Assembly (NCBI GenBank): GCA_019155185.1
Contig: CM032804.1
Location: 12,868,992-12,932,991, forward strand
Source of the DNA: Beaufortia kweichowensis
Lineage: Eukaryota > Chordata > Actinopteri > Cypriniformes > Gastromyzontidae
DNA length: 64,000 bases
Direction of reading: 5' to 3'
Below, piece after piece: positions 43,541 through 55,550 of the stretch. The notes beneath the pieces were generated by a model. It saw nothing but the letters and a program-made list of their open reading frames with translations. It ran no database searches and had not been told where the DNA came from. Made by a program: the position numbers and the translations under genes. Within the stretch, counting starts at the first letter, position 1; each line of letters begins with the position of its first letter.

Positions 43541-45188
43541 GTTCAGTCTTTTTTTAATGTTAATGGTAAACATGCTTAATTCATGGATTATTTTCAGCCT
43601 GACCTTCTCCTCCACAGTATTAGCAGCTGTGTTCTTCCCCTTGATTAGCACTAATGCATTGATTGAGAGTAATTGAATGTTTCTCCTTCCCTTCAGCTCC
43701 AGTGAGCACAGGGCTAAACATCATTAAGGGTATAGCTTACCTGTAAGAAGACTGCCATTGCTCTACATTTCTCTTTTTCTTCATGACATTTTTATGTTCA
43801 TCATTAGGTACATCATTATAGGAATAAGTAAATGTAGAGACAGGTCTTCATAGAGGAACTGGACAAGCTTTGCTCTGAAACCAAGTAAAGTGCTTTACTT
43901 TAATCCTTTAATTATTGTAATTTGATTTTAAAAACTGATAATTCTACAGTAGCTCTCAACCTTCTTTCTACAGCATTTTTAAAGGCACCTTACTCTCAAT
44001 TTCTACCCAATTAAGCTGGGCATAACTAGAAACATATAGTCTTATGTAGATTTGTGTAGTGGGTATATTATGTTTTCTTAATTCTTATTTACTGATTTAT
44101 TCTTATTTCAGATTGTTTGGTCTATTTAGAAATATTTGCTTAATGAACAGATAAGTATATATCTTGTGTTGTCTTGTTGTGTTGTAGCACCTTGACCTGC
44201 TTTGTTTGACAAATCTGGTTCAATATAAATCTGACTCTGATTAAAACAACCAAACAAGAAACACTTTGATGTTTAGATGCTTCAGCAAAGTTTAATGCTA
44301 GTTTCCAGATATTTTAAATAATTTCAAGGTTTTTTTATTTTAAGTCCTGATAGCCTGTCACCGGTTTAGAAATGTTACTCTCTTATATACACACATTGTT
44401 GTATGAGGCCTAACCTTCAGATTTAATGTGATTCCAGATAATGAAATAAACACACAATGTAGATGTAATCTAATCGTGGTTAGAAAGATCTACACACTGC
44501 AGATCAAAATATTTCGACTACTCTACATCTATGCGCATCTGTTAAGCACAGTAAAATCTTAACATTCTCGCTCTGTCATTGACGTCAATGTGATTAATCT
44601 GGCACTAAAAGAGATTTAATGTGATAGTGGTGTTCCTCTGCGGAGGAAGGACACAACTGCAGGTACAAACGCATACGAATAAATAACAGAGATAAAGTTG
44701 TTGAGATGTCCTCTCAGCCCATCTTGTACATTTCTAATCAAATAAATAGTCTGCAGTGAGCTGCCAGATATGCTTATCGTAGTCGTTCAGCAAATGCTTT
44801 CTTATCCAAACACTTATTTAACTTAGAGAACACTTAAAACAGGAAGTCTGTATAGAGAGACTTGGGTACAGTGTTTTTTTCAACTTATTTTCTGGACCAC
44901 CTAGCTGTATGGGGTCACTTATTTTCAATAAAAACACACAACAGAATTCCACCAAATAAGACTTTATTGCATTTACTGATCTTAAACAAGCATATTTGTT
45001 TTATATGCCATTATCGAATGCCACGTGGTTAGAGGTCAACAACTGAATCCAACACTACAACCCCTCTAAAATTAAAAAATAAAAGGTTGTTTGCTAGGAA
45101 AATCATTTAAGCCAATAATCCAAGCCCTACCTAACCCTTATCCAACACCAAAGCCACATCAGACATTTAAGAGAAATTGCTGCTTGAC
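43541..45188. other. intergenic DNA, no gene seen
   Basis: AT-rich sequence with no recognisable gene or transposon. Confidence 0.6.
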
Positions 45189-45310
45189 ACCGTGTTCTAA
45201 CCAGACGATATGATCGCAGTAATAAGCAATTTGACTGTCCTCGCTGAACGCGATAAAGGGGCGTGGCGCGATTGTCAATCACAAAACATGACCAATCAGA
45301 CTCTGTGCTG

Positions 45311-45356
<46 letters not shown>

Positions 45357-45681
45357 GCAGCTGAAGCGCGTGCGCAATCACATACAGATGCATCCTGTAT
45401 TCTCATGACTCCTGTGACGCCTAAACTATGCTGTAATTTCTTAATTTAAATTTCTATAATCTGTCTCTCCTTATCCTTATTTGTTGATTAATATTCATGA
45501 GGTGCAGAACTTTCAGCGAATGAGAACGCTGTATAGGCGGAGCTTTCAGCCGCGACGTCACAGAAATAGAAACCGTTTCTAAAATAGAAACCACTGTCAC
45601 GTGTCGCAGCGCTGTGTCGCGTCTGGGTAGGACAAAACCTCTGATTAACATGGAAAAGATACGTCGGGTTAGGACACGCTG
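45189..45681. mobile_element. candidate TIR element interrupted by (CT)n
   Basis: 'cgtgttctaaccagacg' at the left end and the reverse complement of 'cgtcgggttaggacacg' at the right end agree at 15 of 17 positions, giving inverted ends about 490 bp apart. A related internal copy of the end is 'cgcgtctgggtaggac' at about 45618. The interior is CpG-rich compared with its surroundings ('ggggcgtggcgcg', 'gaagcgcgtgcgc', 'gccgcgacgtcac') and holds a (CT)n run. There is no coding sequence. It is probably a non-autonomous DNA transposon; I do not recognise the family with certainty. Confidence 0.5.
45313..45353. repeat. (CT)20 microsatellite
   Basis: About 20 uninterrupted CT dinucleotides inside the candidate TIR element. 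Confidence 0.97.
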
Positions 45682-46119
45682 TGAGGGCAGTAGAGAAATG
45701 TAGATGGTTATGGACCAAAGTTTATTTGAAGAATAGTGCTTGCAACCTAAAAAATCCCAGCAAACATGTCTTTCGAGGTCTCATTAAATCCCAAATGATC
45801 CACATTTTTAGGATCTGATTGCAGGATCCTCACTTTTAGTCACATTGCCAAAGACCTTTATGGGGACAGACTGTGTTCTAGTAGCTCATGTGTACAGATT
45901 TTTGGTTCAAGGAAAAATGTTTCTGTTTCATCAGAATGTAGCAGAAAGAAAATACTGGTGAAGGAGGATATATCCTTATGCATAGCGTCTGCATCTCTGC
46001 TTTAACTTTTGTCCAGATCCTGCTAGCCCTGCTGTAATCAATGCCTCTGCGGTGCTGCAGACGGACATTATTGGGTCATCTGGTCTTTAGTGTATCTAAT
46101 ACACTCTGTTAACTCAGAT

Positions 46120-46310
46120 CATTAGAAGTTTAATCTGGTCTAGATGAAATATAGAGCTGAGTTTCATCAGTAACAGTAGAAAGTAATTTCTATGTTTTCT
46201 AATTATATTTCCTGAGATGAAAACACCGGAGGATGTAATACAGTTCCTTATGATGCTCCATACTTGTGTGTTTAAATTGATAGCTGCATTAAAACCAACA
46301 ATAAAACCTG
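46120..46310 (+). repeat. dispersed fish repeat fragment ('GAGCTGAGTTTCATC')
   Basis: 'atagagctgagtttcatcag', 'taacagtagaaagtaattt', 'ttttctaattatatttcctg' and 'gatgctccatacttgtgtg' match, in order, a repeat I recall as abundant in cyprinids. The assignment is from memory and the copy is diverged. Confidence 0.45.
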
Positions 46311-47103
46311 CAACTGGGTGCCATCTTAACATCTGTCCATAAATACCAATTTAATTCTCTAATTTTTCACAAAATTTCATAATCTCTAAATTTAGAAATG
46401 AAGCTTTAATCATTTGCATGTATGTCTTTATGCAATGATGAGAATCTAAATCTGGAAAAACAATTCTTCATGGATATAATTTCTTTGCTAAATGAAGCAT
46501 AATTGGGCAGGCACATTTTTTTAATGTTACACATAAATAAAAGATAGATATGACATGTGTCTATTGTTTGCCAATAGACACGTTCACTAAAGTCGAGGTT
46601 TCTAAATAAGAGAGAGTTTTTGAGAGATGAGAGGTGAGGAGAAGTTAATGATATTAAGATGAGGTTCTCCTGAAACTTTTAGTAGCTTAGTGGGAATGGG
46701 ATCTGGTGTGCGTTGTAGGTGAATACAACATGTACTCATTACAAGAGTCGTTGTATTAAATTAGCAGGTATTAACAGTTGTTTAACAATCATTATTAAAA
46801 TAGTTACTTTTTGACAAGAGTTTGCCTTTAGATAAAGAAAGGGCTTCACATCCTTCCTGAAAAGTTATGTCAGGGATTTATTAAATGGATGGACCAGCAA
46901 ATCCCTGTTGAAATAATCAGTCAGATTAAAGTAGCTAAGCATTAAGTCCACTCTACATGTACACAAGCAGCCTGTGAATCCTTCTACCCTAATTAGGGTA
47001 GTATTAATCTGTCCCTGGCTGTCAATCATACAAAGTTTTGGAAAAGACACTGCATACCCAACATTATGACAGCAAGGTGTAAAACATGATTAGTTTAGTC
47101 CAT

Positions 47104-47225
47104 GGATAGTCAACACGGGTCCTGGAGGGCAACTGTCCAGCAGAGTTTACCCTGTCAAACCTACAGTACCTGAACAAGCTTATCAAGACGTTTCCAGCAT
47201 GATGTACTGTACACAAGGTTCCTGA
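47104..47225 (+). repeat. 'GGTCCTGGAGGGC' dispersed fish repeat
   Basis: 'cgggtcctggagggcaactg', 'tccagcagagttta', 'acctgaacaagcttatcaag' and 'tttccagcatgat' follow the order of a very common teleost repeat (GGTCCTGGAGGGC...CCTGCAGAGTTTAGCTCC...CACCTGAACAAGCTAATCAAGG). The right end is decayed. Confidence 0.7.
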
Positions 47226-47694
47226 ACTTAGGCTTTAAATATATATGCTAAGTGAAATGAATGCCACATCGACTTTTTCATGCTCCAAGGCTATTGCTAA
47301 ATATTTGGTATGAGTGACAGCCTGTTCACTCTGGTGCTAGACCAGCAATGCTATTTCAAAGTACAGTGGGGTGATATTTTTTTACCTGACCCCTCAGGGA
47401 TTATACTGCTCTGAATTACATCAAAACCTTCAGAATCACAAAAAAATGGACTGTACTAAGTTACTGGACTGACCCGTCTCATGAGTCCTGCTGCAGTCAT
47501 TCACAAATCATGTTGATGATGAGATCCTGTAAGTCTCAGCCTTGTGATGTATTTATTAGCTTGTGAAAGATCCCATATACGTTATGTAAGATATGGGTGT
47601 GTGTTTCGACTAACAGTGTGGATTTATTACTCAAGCATGCAGTGAGATCTTAATCAAAGTCAAACACATATGTGACCCTGTAGGCGGAGGTACA

Positions 47695-47790
47695 TATTAG
47701 GGCTGCATGATATTGAAGCTAATGTGATACGCGATAGCATGCTAAATAATACGATATTTATTTTTCTTAAATCCATTTAAATTATTTTAA
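47695..47790 (+). repeat. 'AGGGCTGCACGATATTG' repeat head
   Basis: 'attagggctgcatgatattg', 'aatgtgatacgcgata' and 'aatacgatatttattttt' match the start of a widespread fish repeat, probably the end of a DNA transposon. The rest is not recognisable. Confidence 0.6.
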
Positions 47791-49960
47791 AATATATATT
47801 TTTTAAATTATATAACCAACATACGATTCATTTTTATGAAACAAAGCATCAGCTGGCTATGAAAGCTTTGCGGCTTGTTGACTGTCTTGCACCAGAGCAT
47901 GCGCACGGCACACTGTTATGCACACGTACGCATATCCCATATATTTTATCGCTTCAGCCTAAAACTTTGACCATACGTTACTTTTTGAAGAATTCAAATT
48001 AAATCACTCATTTATTGAAACCATTGAGATATGCACATTTGTGATATTTAGATCATTTCAAATTCTTAAAAACATATGGCCAGTGGCCAATTTCTCTAGC
48101 TAATCTATAAGTTTGAGGTTCGCACATGCCACTAAACCGCTTATATGTATGATGCTATTCCACAAGCTTTACAAAGCAAAACCAGACAAGGTCCAATCGT
48201 TTCAGACATGCCATGTAGGCGGCACAACTTACCCAGTAAAAGGATATTTGACAGACACCTTTTGATAATACTGTCTGCAGGTCATCTCACAATGTACCTT
48301 ACTTTTTGATTGCAGTCTGTTAAAAGAAAAGGTTAAGAAGTTTCTTCAACTCTGTAGTGAAGCAGACTTTCAGTTTCTCACAATCAAATCTAAGGAAAGG
48401 TGTGAGTGGAAATTTATGAATACAATGAATTCTATTATAAATGCTATATTCGTTCTCTAGCAATATTTACAGTGTTTAATGAAGTCTTTGCAAACCGTAC
48501 AAAATCAACTAATGTGCTGTTGTTGATGTTCACTGTGCTAAAAACAGGACAGGAATCCCAGCACACATTTAGATTTTGTAATGTGGCACTTATCCAAATA
48601 TAACGTAAATATGATGCAATTCATGTTGAGCTGTTATTATTTTGCACACAGTTTCATGTTTTCTTATGATTGTCAGCCCCCTCAAGGCCGACATATGAGC
48701 TCATAATCTCTAGCCAACCTACTGTCATTAAATCAACAAAAACGGCCAAAAAAACATTTTGTTATATCATACATAGGCACTGCATGAAGCCTCATCTGTC
48801 TGATAAAAGATGGGCATGCCTCTGATGTCAGCTTGTGCGCTACGCTCAGGCGCCAACTAAAAATGAACCCTGTGGAGCCTCTAAAGACATACTTTTCCCA
48901 TCCATCAACCAAGGATCCATCAATAGGGAAAGGTAATGAGGCAGTCATGCGGGCACTCCTGCAGGGCACTCGTTTCTGTCTCGCAGGTAGTAACTGATCA
49001 GGACTGCTGAACGTTCCCTCACTGCAATACTTGGGTCCAAAGTATTGGTATATTAATATTTTATATATTAATATTTTCCATGACTGTCATCATAATGTAA
49101 TAGATAAACCATGATTTTGTTCTTCATAGTTTTTATTTAGGTCGCTGAATGTGAGGGATACTTTGTATTCTATGTAACTGTTAAAGTTTTAACACAAAAG
49201 GAATAAACAACACTTATGTCATAAAATTTACTATTAGGGCCTACACATTAATATTTACACATTACCACATTACAATCTAGTTCCATTTGTTAACGTTGGC
49301 TAACCTGAAGATTTTTGTTTCACAAAATTTAATTCAGATTTTGTAGTGCAGTATTACGCATCAGTTCCTGTAAGTCTTCATTTTGGACACCAGAACACAA
49401 ATGCAAACCCTCAGATTTTTATGGCACTTTGGACGCTCCCCATTACCCTTTCCTCTACCTCACCCTTAATATCTCAAGGTAATCTAGTTTGGTCCTCATC
49501 AATCACCATATTTCAGCAAAGCTTCCTTCACAACCTGTTCACACAGAATGAGTTGATAAAGAAACATTCACTGCTGACTGTGAGCATACTGAGCATTAAG
49601 GCCCAACTTGACTGCTGTAATCAATAGCTGGTCTGGCATAGCTGTCTGTGAGGAACAGAGCGAAACGCAAATCATTATTCACTGAAAATCTTCCTTTCCC
49701 CTTATCTCTCACGTTTTATGAGCAAAACTTCCACCTATTTAAACTTCAAGATCGTCATGTGACATAAGGACTAATGGTGTCTGGCATCACTGATGATGTA
49801 AACATAACTGATGATCAAACTGATGTGAATTATCAATACATTTTAGCCAAAATCCATTTGTCCATTTCTCACACAAAGCTATAATGAATTCAGAATACTT
49901 TCATTTCAAACGCACCTATATTCTTAAACCTAACAATACTGGGGTGAAAGTAGATTGTAC
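47791..49960. other. intergenic DNA, no gene seen
   Basis: AT-rich sequence. The short open frames at 48406, 48733 and 49346 have no family signature. Confidence 0.6.
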
Positions 49961-50054
49961 AGTACTAAAACATGCAAATGAGATTTTATAAATTCTTACA
50001 AAGAATTTAAATTCTTAGCCACCTTGTAAAAAAAAGTAAAATTTCTATGAGAAG
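49961..50054. repeat. decayed 'TACGAATT'-family fragment
   Basis: 'aaaacatgcaaatgagattt', 'tataaattcttac', 'ttcttagccaccttgtaaa' and 'tttctatgagaagg' resemble an arm of the element at 10366-10610 with many substitutions. Confidence 0.35.
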
Positions 50055-50233
50055 GATAGAGTGTCCAATAGTGTGAGTTTATCTCAAACCTGAATCAAAC
50101 ACACCAGTTTTTACACTATAGTAATTTTAGTGTTGTCTTAGATAACACATTTGTTTTGTGTTAGTTTCGCAATTATATTGTTTGGATCTACACAACAGCA
50201 TGTAACATTTATTTATACATTATACAGATATTT

Positions 50234-50846
50234 ATTACGGGTGGGAATCTTTAGGTACTACGCGATCCGATTCCGATTCTGGGACTCACGATCCGATTCC
50301 AAAACGATTCTTCATATAATTTTTATGCTTTAGTTTTTATGCTTTTTGTTTATAGTTAGAATCTCTTTGACAGTATTCCCATCTTGAAGTTTAATTTTAG
50401 TGAAGTTTGATTAACAAATTTCGGGAGGAGCACGCACAGATAATTGAACCGGCCAATTCATCATTAGTAATCACAGCGTCTGCCCTATCAGCGCAAGAGA
50501 GAACCTCTATAAAATAATCAAGCAGCCTTACCTTCGTTCTCTCTAGCGTTTCGGCATCCCTCCTCCACCCCTACGCCTCAACGTTACCTTCCGTGGGGCG
50601 GCTCTGGAGTTCGGTAAGCGCCGAGCTCGGCTCCTCCCCGACAGCACGCCAAATACGCATAACTATTACGCTTGCTTATTATCTGTAAAGGCGAACTCGT
50701 GAATTGCTTTTATTTTAACAAAGTTATATTCAGGATGAACAAGTTCTGACATAGAATCGATTCTGAATCTTTGAGAATCGATTCAGAATCGTTAGAGAAA
50801 GAATCCCGATGCGTCGATTTTTTTTTCTCCCACCCCTAATATTTAT
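50234..50846. mobile_element. 'GGGTGGGA'-terminated non-autonomous element with GC-rich interior
   Basis: It begins 'acgggtgggaatc' and ends 'ctcccacccct', so the ends are short inverted repeats. Next to the ends are arrays of 'gattc'/'cgattc' words ('cgatccgattccgattctgg' at left; 'atcgattctgaatctttgag' and 'atcgattcagaatcg' at right), typical of a family widespread in fish and probably hAT-related. The interior from about 50440 to 50700 is unlike the flanks: GC- and CpG-rich, with a CCAAT-like box ('ggccaattc'), 'ctataaaataa' and 'gttcggtaagcgccgag'. There is no coding frame of note. Target duplications could not be settled. Confidence 0.6.
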
Positions 50847-50887
50847 ACATGACTGTGGTTGCAGACACACAGCCAACTTGCTCTCCA

Positions 50888-51093
50888 GTACACTGTAAAA
50901 AATCCTTAAAAAAATCTGTAAAATTGTCCAGTCAGCTTGGCTTATAAGTCATTTAAACAGTTTTTACATTATTTCAACTAACTACAAGTCATTTCAACTT
51001 ATACATTGAAATTGTGTAACTTAATTTGATGAATTTGATTGAAGTTGACTGGACTTTAAAATTTAAGGCAGCAATTAATTTTTTACAGTGTAC
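50888..51093. mobile_element. MITE with 'GTACACTGTAAAAAAT' termini
   Basis: A perfect 16-bp inverted repeat: 'gtacactgtaaaaaat' at 50888-50903 and 'attttttacagtgtac' at 51078-51093. The interior carries 'catttcaac', 'agttgactgga' and 'aaatttaaggcagc', known words of the fish ACACTGTAAAAAA MITE group. It has no coding capacity. Confidence 0.85.
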
Positions 51094-52016
51094 TCAAAGA
51101 TTGATTCTGACTGTTCCAATATGGCAGACGACTTACATATATAGCGGCCCATAAAACCAGCATCTTTGCATAAATCTATGGTTTAGAATTACATGGCGAT
51201 GTGTATGTAATGTAATGACAACTTTCTTTTATAGATAAAATGTTAACATCCTTTTCTTCATGTTGTACACAGCAAAACAACAGCAAAACGAAATCCCACT
51301 GAAGTAAAATACCTTTTAATCTAAAAGAAAAAGTAATAACATCCCATGCTGACTTCTCCAGGCTGTAAGACTGTCTCCTGAAAGTTTAGCCCCTGCACGT
51401 CACCCTGTCTCCCTGGAGTGTTGCCTTTGTATTCATTATCACATTAACACAGAGTATGATTTAAATGGAGCTGCTCTCGCGGGAGCAGAATCTATTAGAG
51501 CAGATAACCTCTGTCACATGTCCCCTGCGTCTCATCTGGGTCTCCTGACTCCTGACAGCTGAGGGAAAAAGGTGGCCGTCGGTAATATCAGCTCAGCAGG
51601 TGTGTATAATAGCACACACTTATGCAGAAGAGATCTGTCTTTCCTCCATTTATTTTCTTTTGGCTTTTTGTTCCATTTCACTTTAGCCTAAAGAGTGTTT
51701 GTCAAAAAGGACGACCATGTTGTGGTGGCACATATTCAAGAAACTGCTAAACTACTGCAAAAAGAAAATCTATACTAATTGGTCTGATGTATTTTACAAA
51801 TTAATATATTTTGAGGAGATATAAACTGCAGACCCTGGGGAGTTCATTATGCTCGGAGAACATCATCTCAATGTACGTCTGGTTGGTACAATAATATGAA
51901 GGATGCATTAAAACAAACCCTTGAACCCAACTCAGCAAAATGCATTGCACTGTAAAATAACATGAAAAGAAATACATGTTTGTTAATGGATATGAGCTGG
52001 AGTCTCAGGCTGCCAA
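51094..52016. other. intergenic DNA, part possibly conserved
   Basis: No gene is recognised. About 51340-51600 is richer in GC than its surroundings and non-repetitive. It includes the near-palindrome 'ctgctctcgcgggagcag' at 51471-51488. Confidence 0.5.
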
Positions 52017-52165
52017 CAGGTTATACCCTGGATAGCTGACCAGTCCATCTCATGGCATTAACACACACATTCAAACCCACACTTACATATAGCAATGAGC
52101 AATTTTAGACATTTCAATTCAGCTAATCTTGCATGTCTTTGGACTGTGAGGGAAACTAAACCCGT
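52017..52165 (+). repeat. 'CATGTCTTTGGACTGTG' dispersed fish repeat
   Basis: 'ttataccctggatagctgac', 'cagtccatctcatggc', 'taacacacacattcaaaccc', 'aatttcagctaatcttgcat'-like words and 'gcatgtctttggactgtgag' appear in the order of a very widespread teleost repeat. It is clearly recognisable, with moderate divergence. Confidence 0.7.
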
Positions 52166-52766
52166 GACAATAACACAATGATACTGAACTGTGCAAAACT
52201 GAGACCTTCAGACCTTCTCAGTCTGACTTCAGATATAAATGCTATTGAATTGGCTATATTATGTCATTTTCAATATCGGTATATTCAAAGTATTAAGAGA
52301 ACGCAGGTGGTGTGAAAGTGTGGTGAAAGTGCTTTTGTGAAGAGACAAACGTGCAAAAGAATCACGGGAATTGACCAAGCAAGAAGCTGAAAGATGAATC
52401 TTTCTGCAGAACTCTTTATTACTTGCGTCCATCAATATGCAGACAGCTGCAGAGAGACAGTGGATGATTCGATCACACAGTCCACTGCCCGTACAGCTCC
52501 ACAATCAGCACCGTCATGTGGGTTAGTGTTTGTGAGGGGCTGTCGACCTGCTCCGATGCACATCACAGTCTTTCATCTGCATAAGAGGGACAAGGGCAGC
52601 ACTTCCCCATAATGGGAATGGCACACAGTTGACTTCTGCCACCCGGTGCAGTAATAAGGCATACAAATGTTGGTCATTTTGGACGTCTTGAAGATCTAAA
52701 TGTACTAAATGTAACATAAATAACAATATGAAAAAAAACATTGAAAGAATTACTTTCCATTTGATT

Positions 52767-52845
52767 GCATTTACATTTTCATTTATACATTTGGCAGATG
52801 CTTTTATTTAAAGCGACTTACAGTTCATTTAAGGTATACATTTTA
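52767..52845 (-). repeat. fish SINE 3' tail fragment
   Basis: On the minus strand it reads 'actgtaagtcgctttaaata' then 'aaaagcatctgccaaatg' then 'tataaatgaaaatg', the conserved 3' tail of fish tRNA-derived SINEs and their LINE partners. No tRNA head lies adjacent, so the copy is 5'-truncated. Confidence 0.7.
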
Positions 52846-54118
52846 CACAGTGCTTATATAGTCACTTGTTTAATTTAATATTTAGCCTATTCAGGTGGAA
52901 CGTGTTATTAATAAAAATAATGTGATCTGAGAGACATTGATAAGAGTAGGGAGAGGTGTGATGCTGATGGAGGAGGTGGCTATGACTTTGTCCTCGCGAA
53001 CTTCATTAAGTAGACTGGACTGGAGTGTGGAGCATTAATAATCAGGCTTAAAAAACTAGGTTCTTCCATTTAATCCAGTTTATTTCTGATATTTTATTAT
53101 TGCACTATATTATATAAATTTTTTATATTTTATATTAATAGTACATTTATTATATTAATTAGTCTGTTTATTAAATAGTCTAATATTAAATATATAATAT
53201 ATATTAAATAGTCTATTTATTATATTAATAGTACATGCTCTATTGCTTTGGCCTGACCACAATAATTACACTATCCTAATTTATGCTTTCCTATTTTAAA
53301 TAATTAATGTTTTAGTCCAGAGCTCTGGCATGTTTTTATCTTGATCTCCATTTTGTATTGTAGTTTTTGGTCTCTGTATAATTGTAGTTCTTTTACTCCA
53401 CCATAACTGTGTTGACCTCAGTGTTGTTCCCTGATCAGACTGTCTATAAATACCTCTGTGTTGGTGGTTGGCTGTTGTTTAATGTTTAACTGTTTTTGGT
53501 TACTCTGGTTCTCTGAGTCCTGTGGATTAGATAAATGTTAAATTTGTAACACAAAAATGAAAGCAGATGTAGGCATTTTTATAAATGCAAATACTGAATT
53601 TGGAGCGCCTTGAGGACTTCCTGGCTGTTGACGCTATTTGGAAATAAAGGCATGTTACTGATAGATGCTATTACACATTAAACTAGGGTAGGAGAAAACA
53701 TTTGGGCACCAAAACTTTTGAACTTTGAAGAAAGATATTGCACAAAAACATACACAATAACCACAGCTGTAGTTACTCTGCCAGGACACCTGTGTGATCT
53801 TACAAGGACAACAGACTATAAAATCACCTTGACACAGTAGGTTACAAGAAATTTCAGAATTGGCTCAGAAAAGTGAAGTTAGCTCTGAGATGAACTCATG
53901 CTGATGCCAAATGATGGGGTCACTGCTTCTGTTTAACAGCTTGTGTATATGCACAGTATATGGTCAAATTTCAGTGGTTTATTACCTTGCCCTCCAGAGA
54001 CACAATGAGGCCCTGCCTTTTAATAAAAGAAATATTCATGGACATTCGTGATAAAATATAAAATATGATTCTGTCTAGTCTCAGGTGAATACCTGCAAGT
54101 GCAATAACTTAAAATGTT
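52846..54118. other. intergenic DNA with AT-rich repeats
   Basis: 53090-53240 is a stretch of 'tattatattaatagtacatt' and 'ttaaatagtctatttat' style repeats. 53330-53530 resembles a decayed promoter or repeat segment ('gtctataaatacctctgtgt'). No gene is seen. Confidence 0.5.
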
Positions 54119-54292
54119 CCTACACTCTAAAAAAGGATGTGTTATTTTTTAACAAATATGCTGTTTAACACATAATTTAACAAATAACAAATAATCATTT
54201 TGTGTTAAATACATAAAAGGGACAACACATGTTGAGTTGAAAGTAACACAAGTTGAGTTAAAAGTAACACAAAATCTGTTTTTAGAGTGTAG
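54119..54292. mobile_element. MITE with 'CTACACTCTAAAAA' termini
   Basis: 'cctacactctaaaaaaggat' at left and 'gtttttagagtgtag' at right form a 14-bp inverted repeat. The interior has several 'gagttgaaagtaacacaa' and 'ttaacaaataacaaa' words. At about 174 bp it has the right size for a MITE and no coding capacity. Confidence 0.8.
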
Positions 54293-55384
54293 ACATTTTT
54301 TGCTGGTGTTAAAGACATTACATGCTTCAGCTTTAAAATAAATGCCATTTGGTTTGACATATTGTTATATAATGCAATGACATTTGTGGGGGACTGTATA
54401 TGCTGGTCTGTGCATTCACATGTCCTGCTTCAAAATAAAATAAATAAAACTCAAATATAAATATAAAAAATCCCCCAAAATATAATACTTATAAAATAAT
54501 TACAAAAACATCTCAGTGTCAAAATCTGTTATTATATATAGTTTTATTATATTAAATCTGCTCATAAATCAAATGGTCAGGAAGTATTATGCTTTGACAA
54601 TAAGAACCAAATGTGTCAAGTACTTTGGTAGTAGTGGAACGTCACCCGGAGGATAATTGTATTACTCAGAAATTGCTCTTTCATAGGTCCATTGAGTTTT
54701 AAGTTGTGTTTTTATCTTCATCTAAGATCCTAAAATTTCTTAGTGGAATTAGAAATCAGGCTAACTGTAAAAAAACACATTAAGAGTATGGAATTGTAAA
54801 ATGAATTATGTAGCTAACATAATCTGATTTAAAATAAATTTGATAAACAATGTTTTGAGTTCATATTGAAATCTTTAATCATACTCTTTTGATTGCAGTC
54901 TTGGCAAATCTGAGCTCAGTTTGTGACATATTTGAAACTATCTTCTATACTGAGATGTATGTAAGATGTACTGTAAGATCTAAGGACTGGCATATTTTTC
55001 ATTTTTGAAAAGGCTGTCATTTTTTTCACATCTTTTTCTAAAGAGAAATATTGGAGAAATTTTCTAACCAGTTTCATTTACTCTCCATTTCATCTCTTTG
55101 CTTTATAGGAGGAGCAATAGCAATATTGCAAAAAAACGTCTGTGAATTATCTTTGTAATGTGCAGTAATACTTCAGTTAATTCATGAGTATTCTAGCATG
55201 TGAATGGTCATGTCATGTACAGTATTTGGTGTTGGCAGAATTGGATCTGCTTAACCTGCTGTTGCTGTTATGGATCAAGACATGATAATACACACATGCT
55301 GCAGTGATCATACAAGTTATGCTTCAGTAATGTTATGGCACAATATTCTGTAAACAGGGTGACTGTTAGAAGTGTACTATAGTT
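54293..55384. other. intergenic DNA, no gene seen
   Basis: AT-rich sequence without recognisable features. Confidence 0.6.
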
Positions 55385-55550
55385 GTCACGGTTTCTCCTG
55401 CACCTCCCCATAGACTTCATTTCCCATCATTCTTTGCACCTCCTGCCAACCATCTTCATTGCCTTCACCTGTTACCCATCTTGATTATCATCGTACCTGC
55501 CATCAATCACCTGGACACTATTTAAACCCTGTGTTTCCCCATCGCCAGGA
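55385..55550 (+). repeat. candidate 'TGTCACGGTTT' dispersed repeat
   Basis: 'ttgtcacggtttctcctgca', 'cttcatttcccatcattctt', 'cacctgttacc', 'caatcacctggacactattt' and 'aaaccctgtgtttcccc' resemble the start of a fish transposable element with a promoter-like 'ctatttaaaccctg' motif. The family assignment is uncertain. Confidence 0.4.

Noticed and set aside
53330..53540. Decayed LTR or promoter with 'ctataaatacc'
   Set aside because: A TATA-like word alone, without terminal repeats or target duplications, is not enough.
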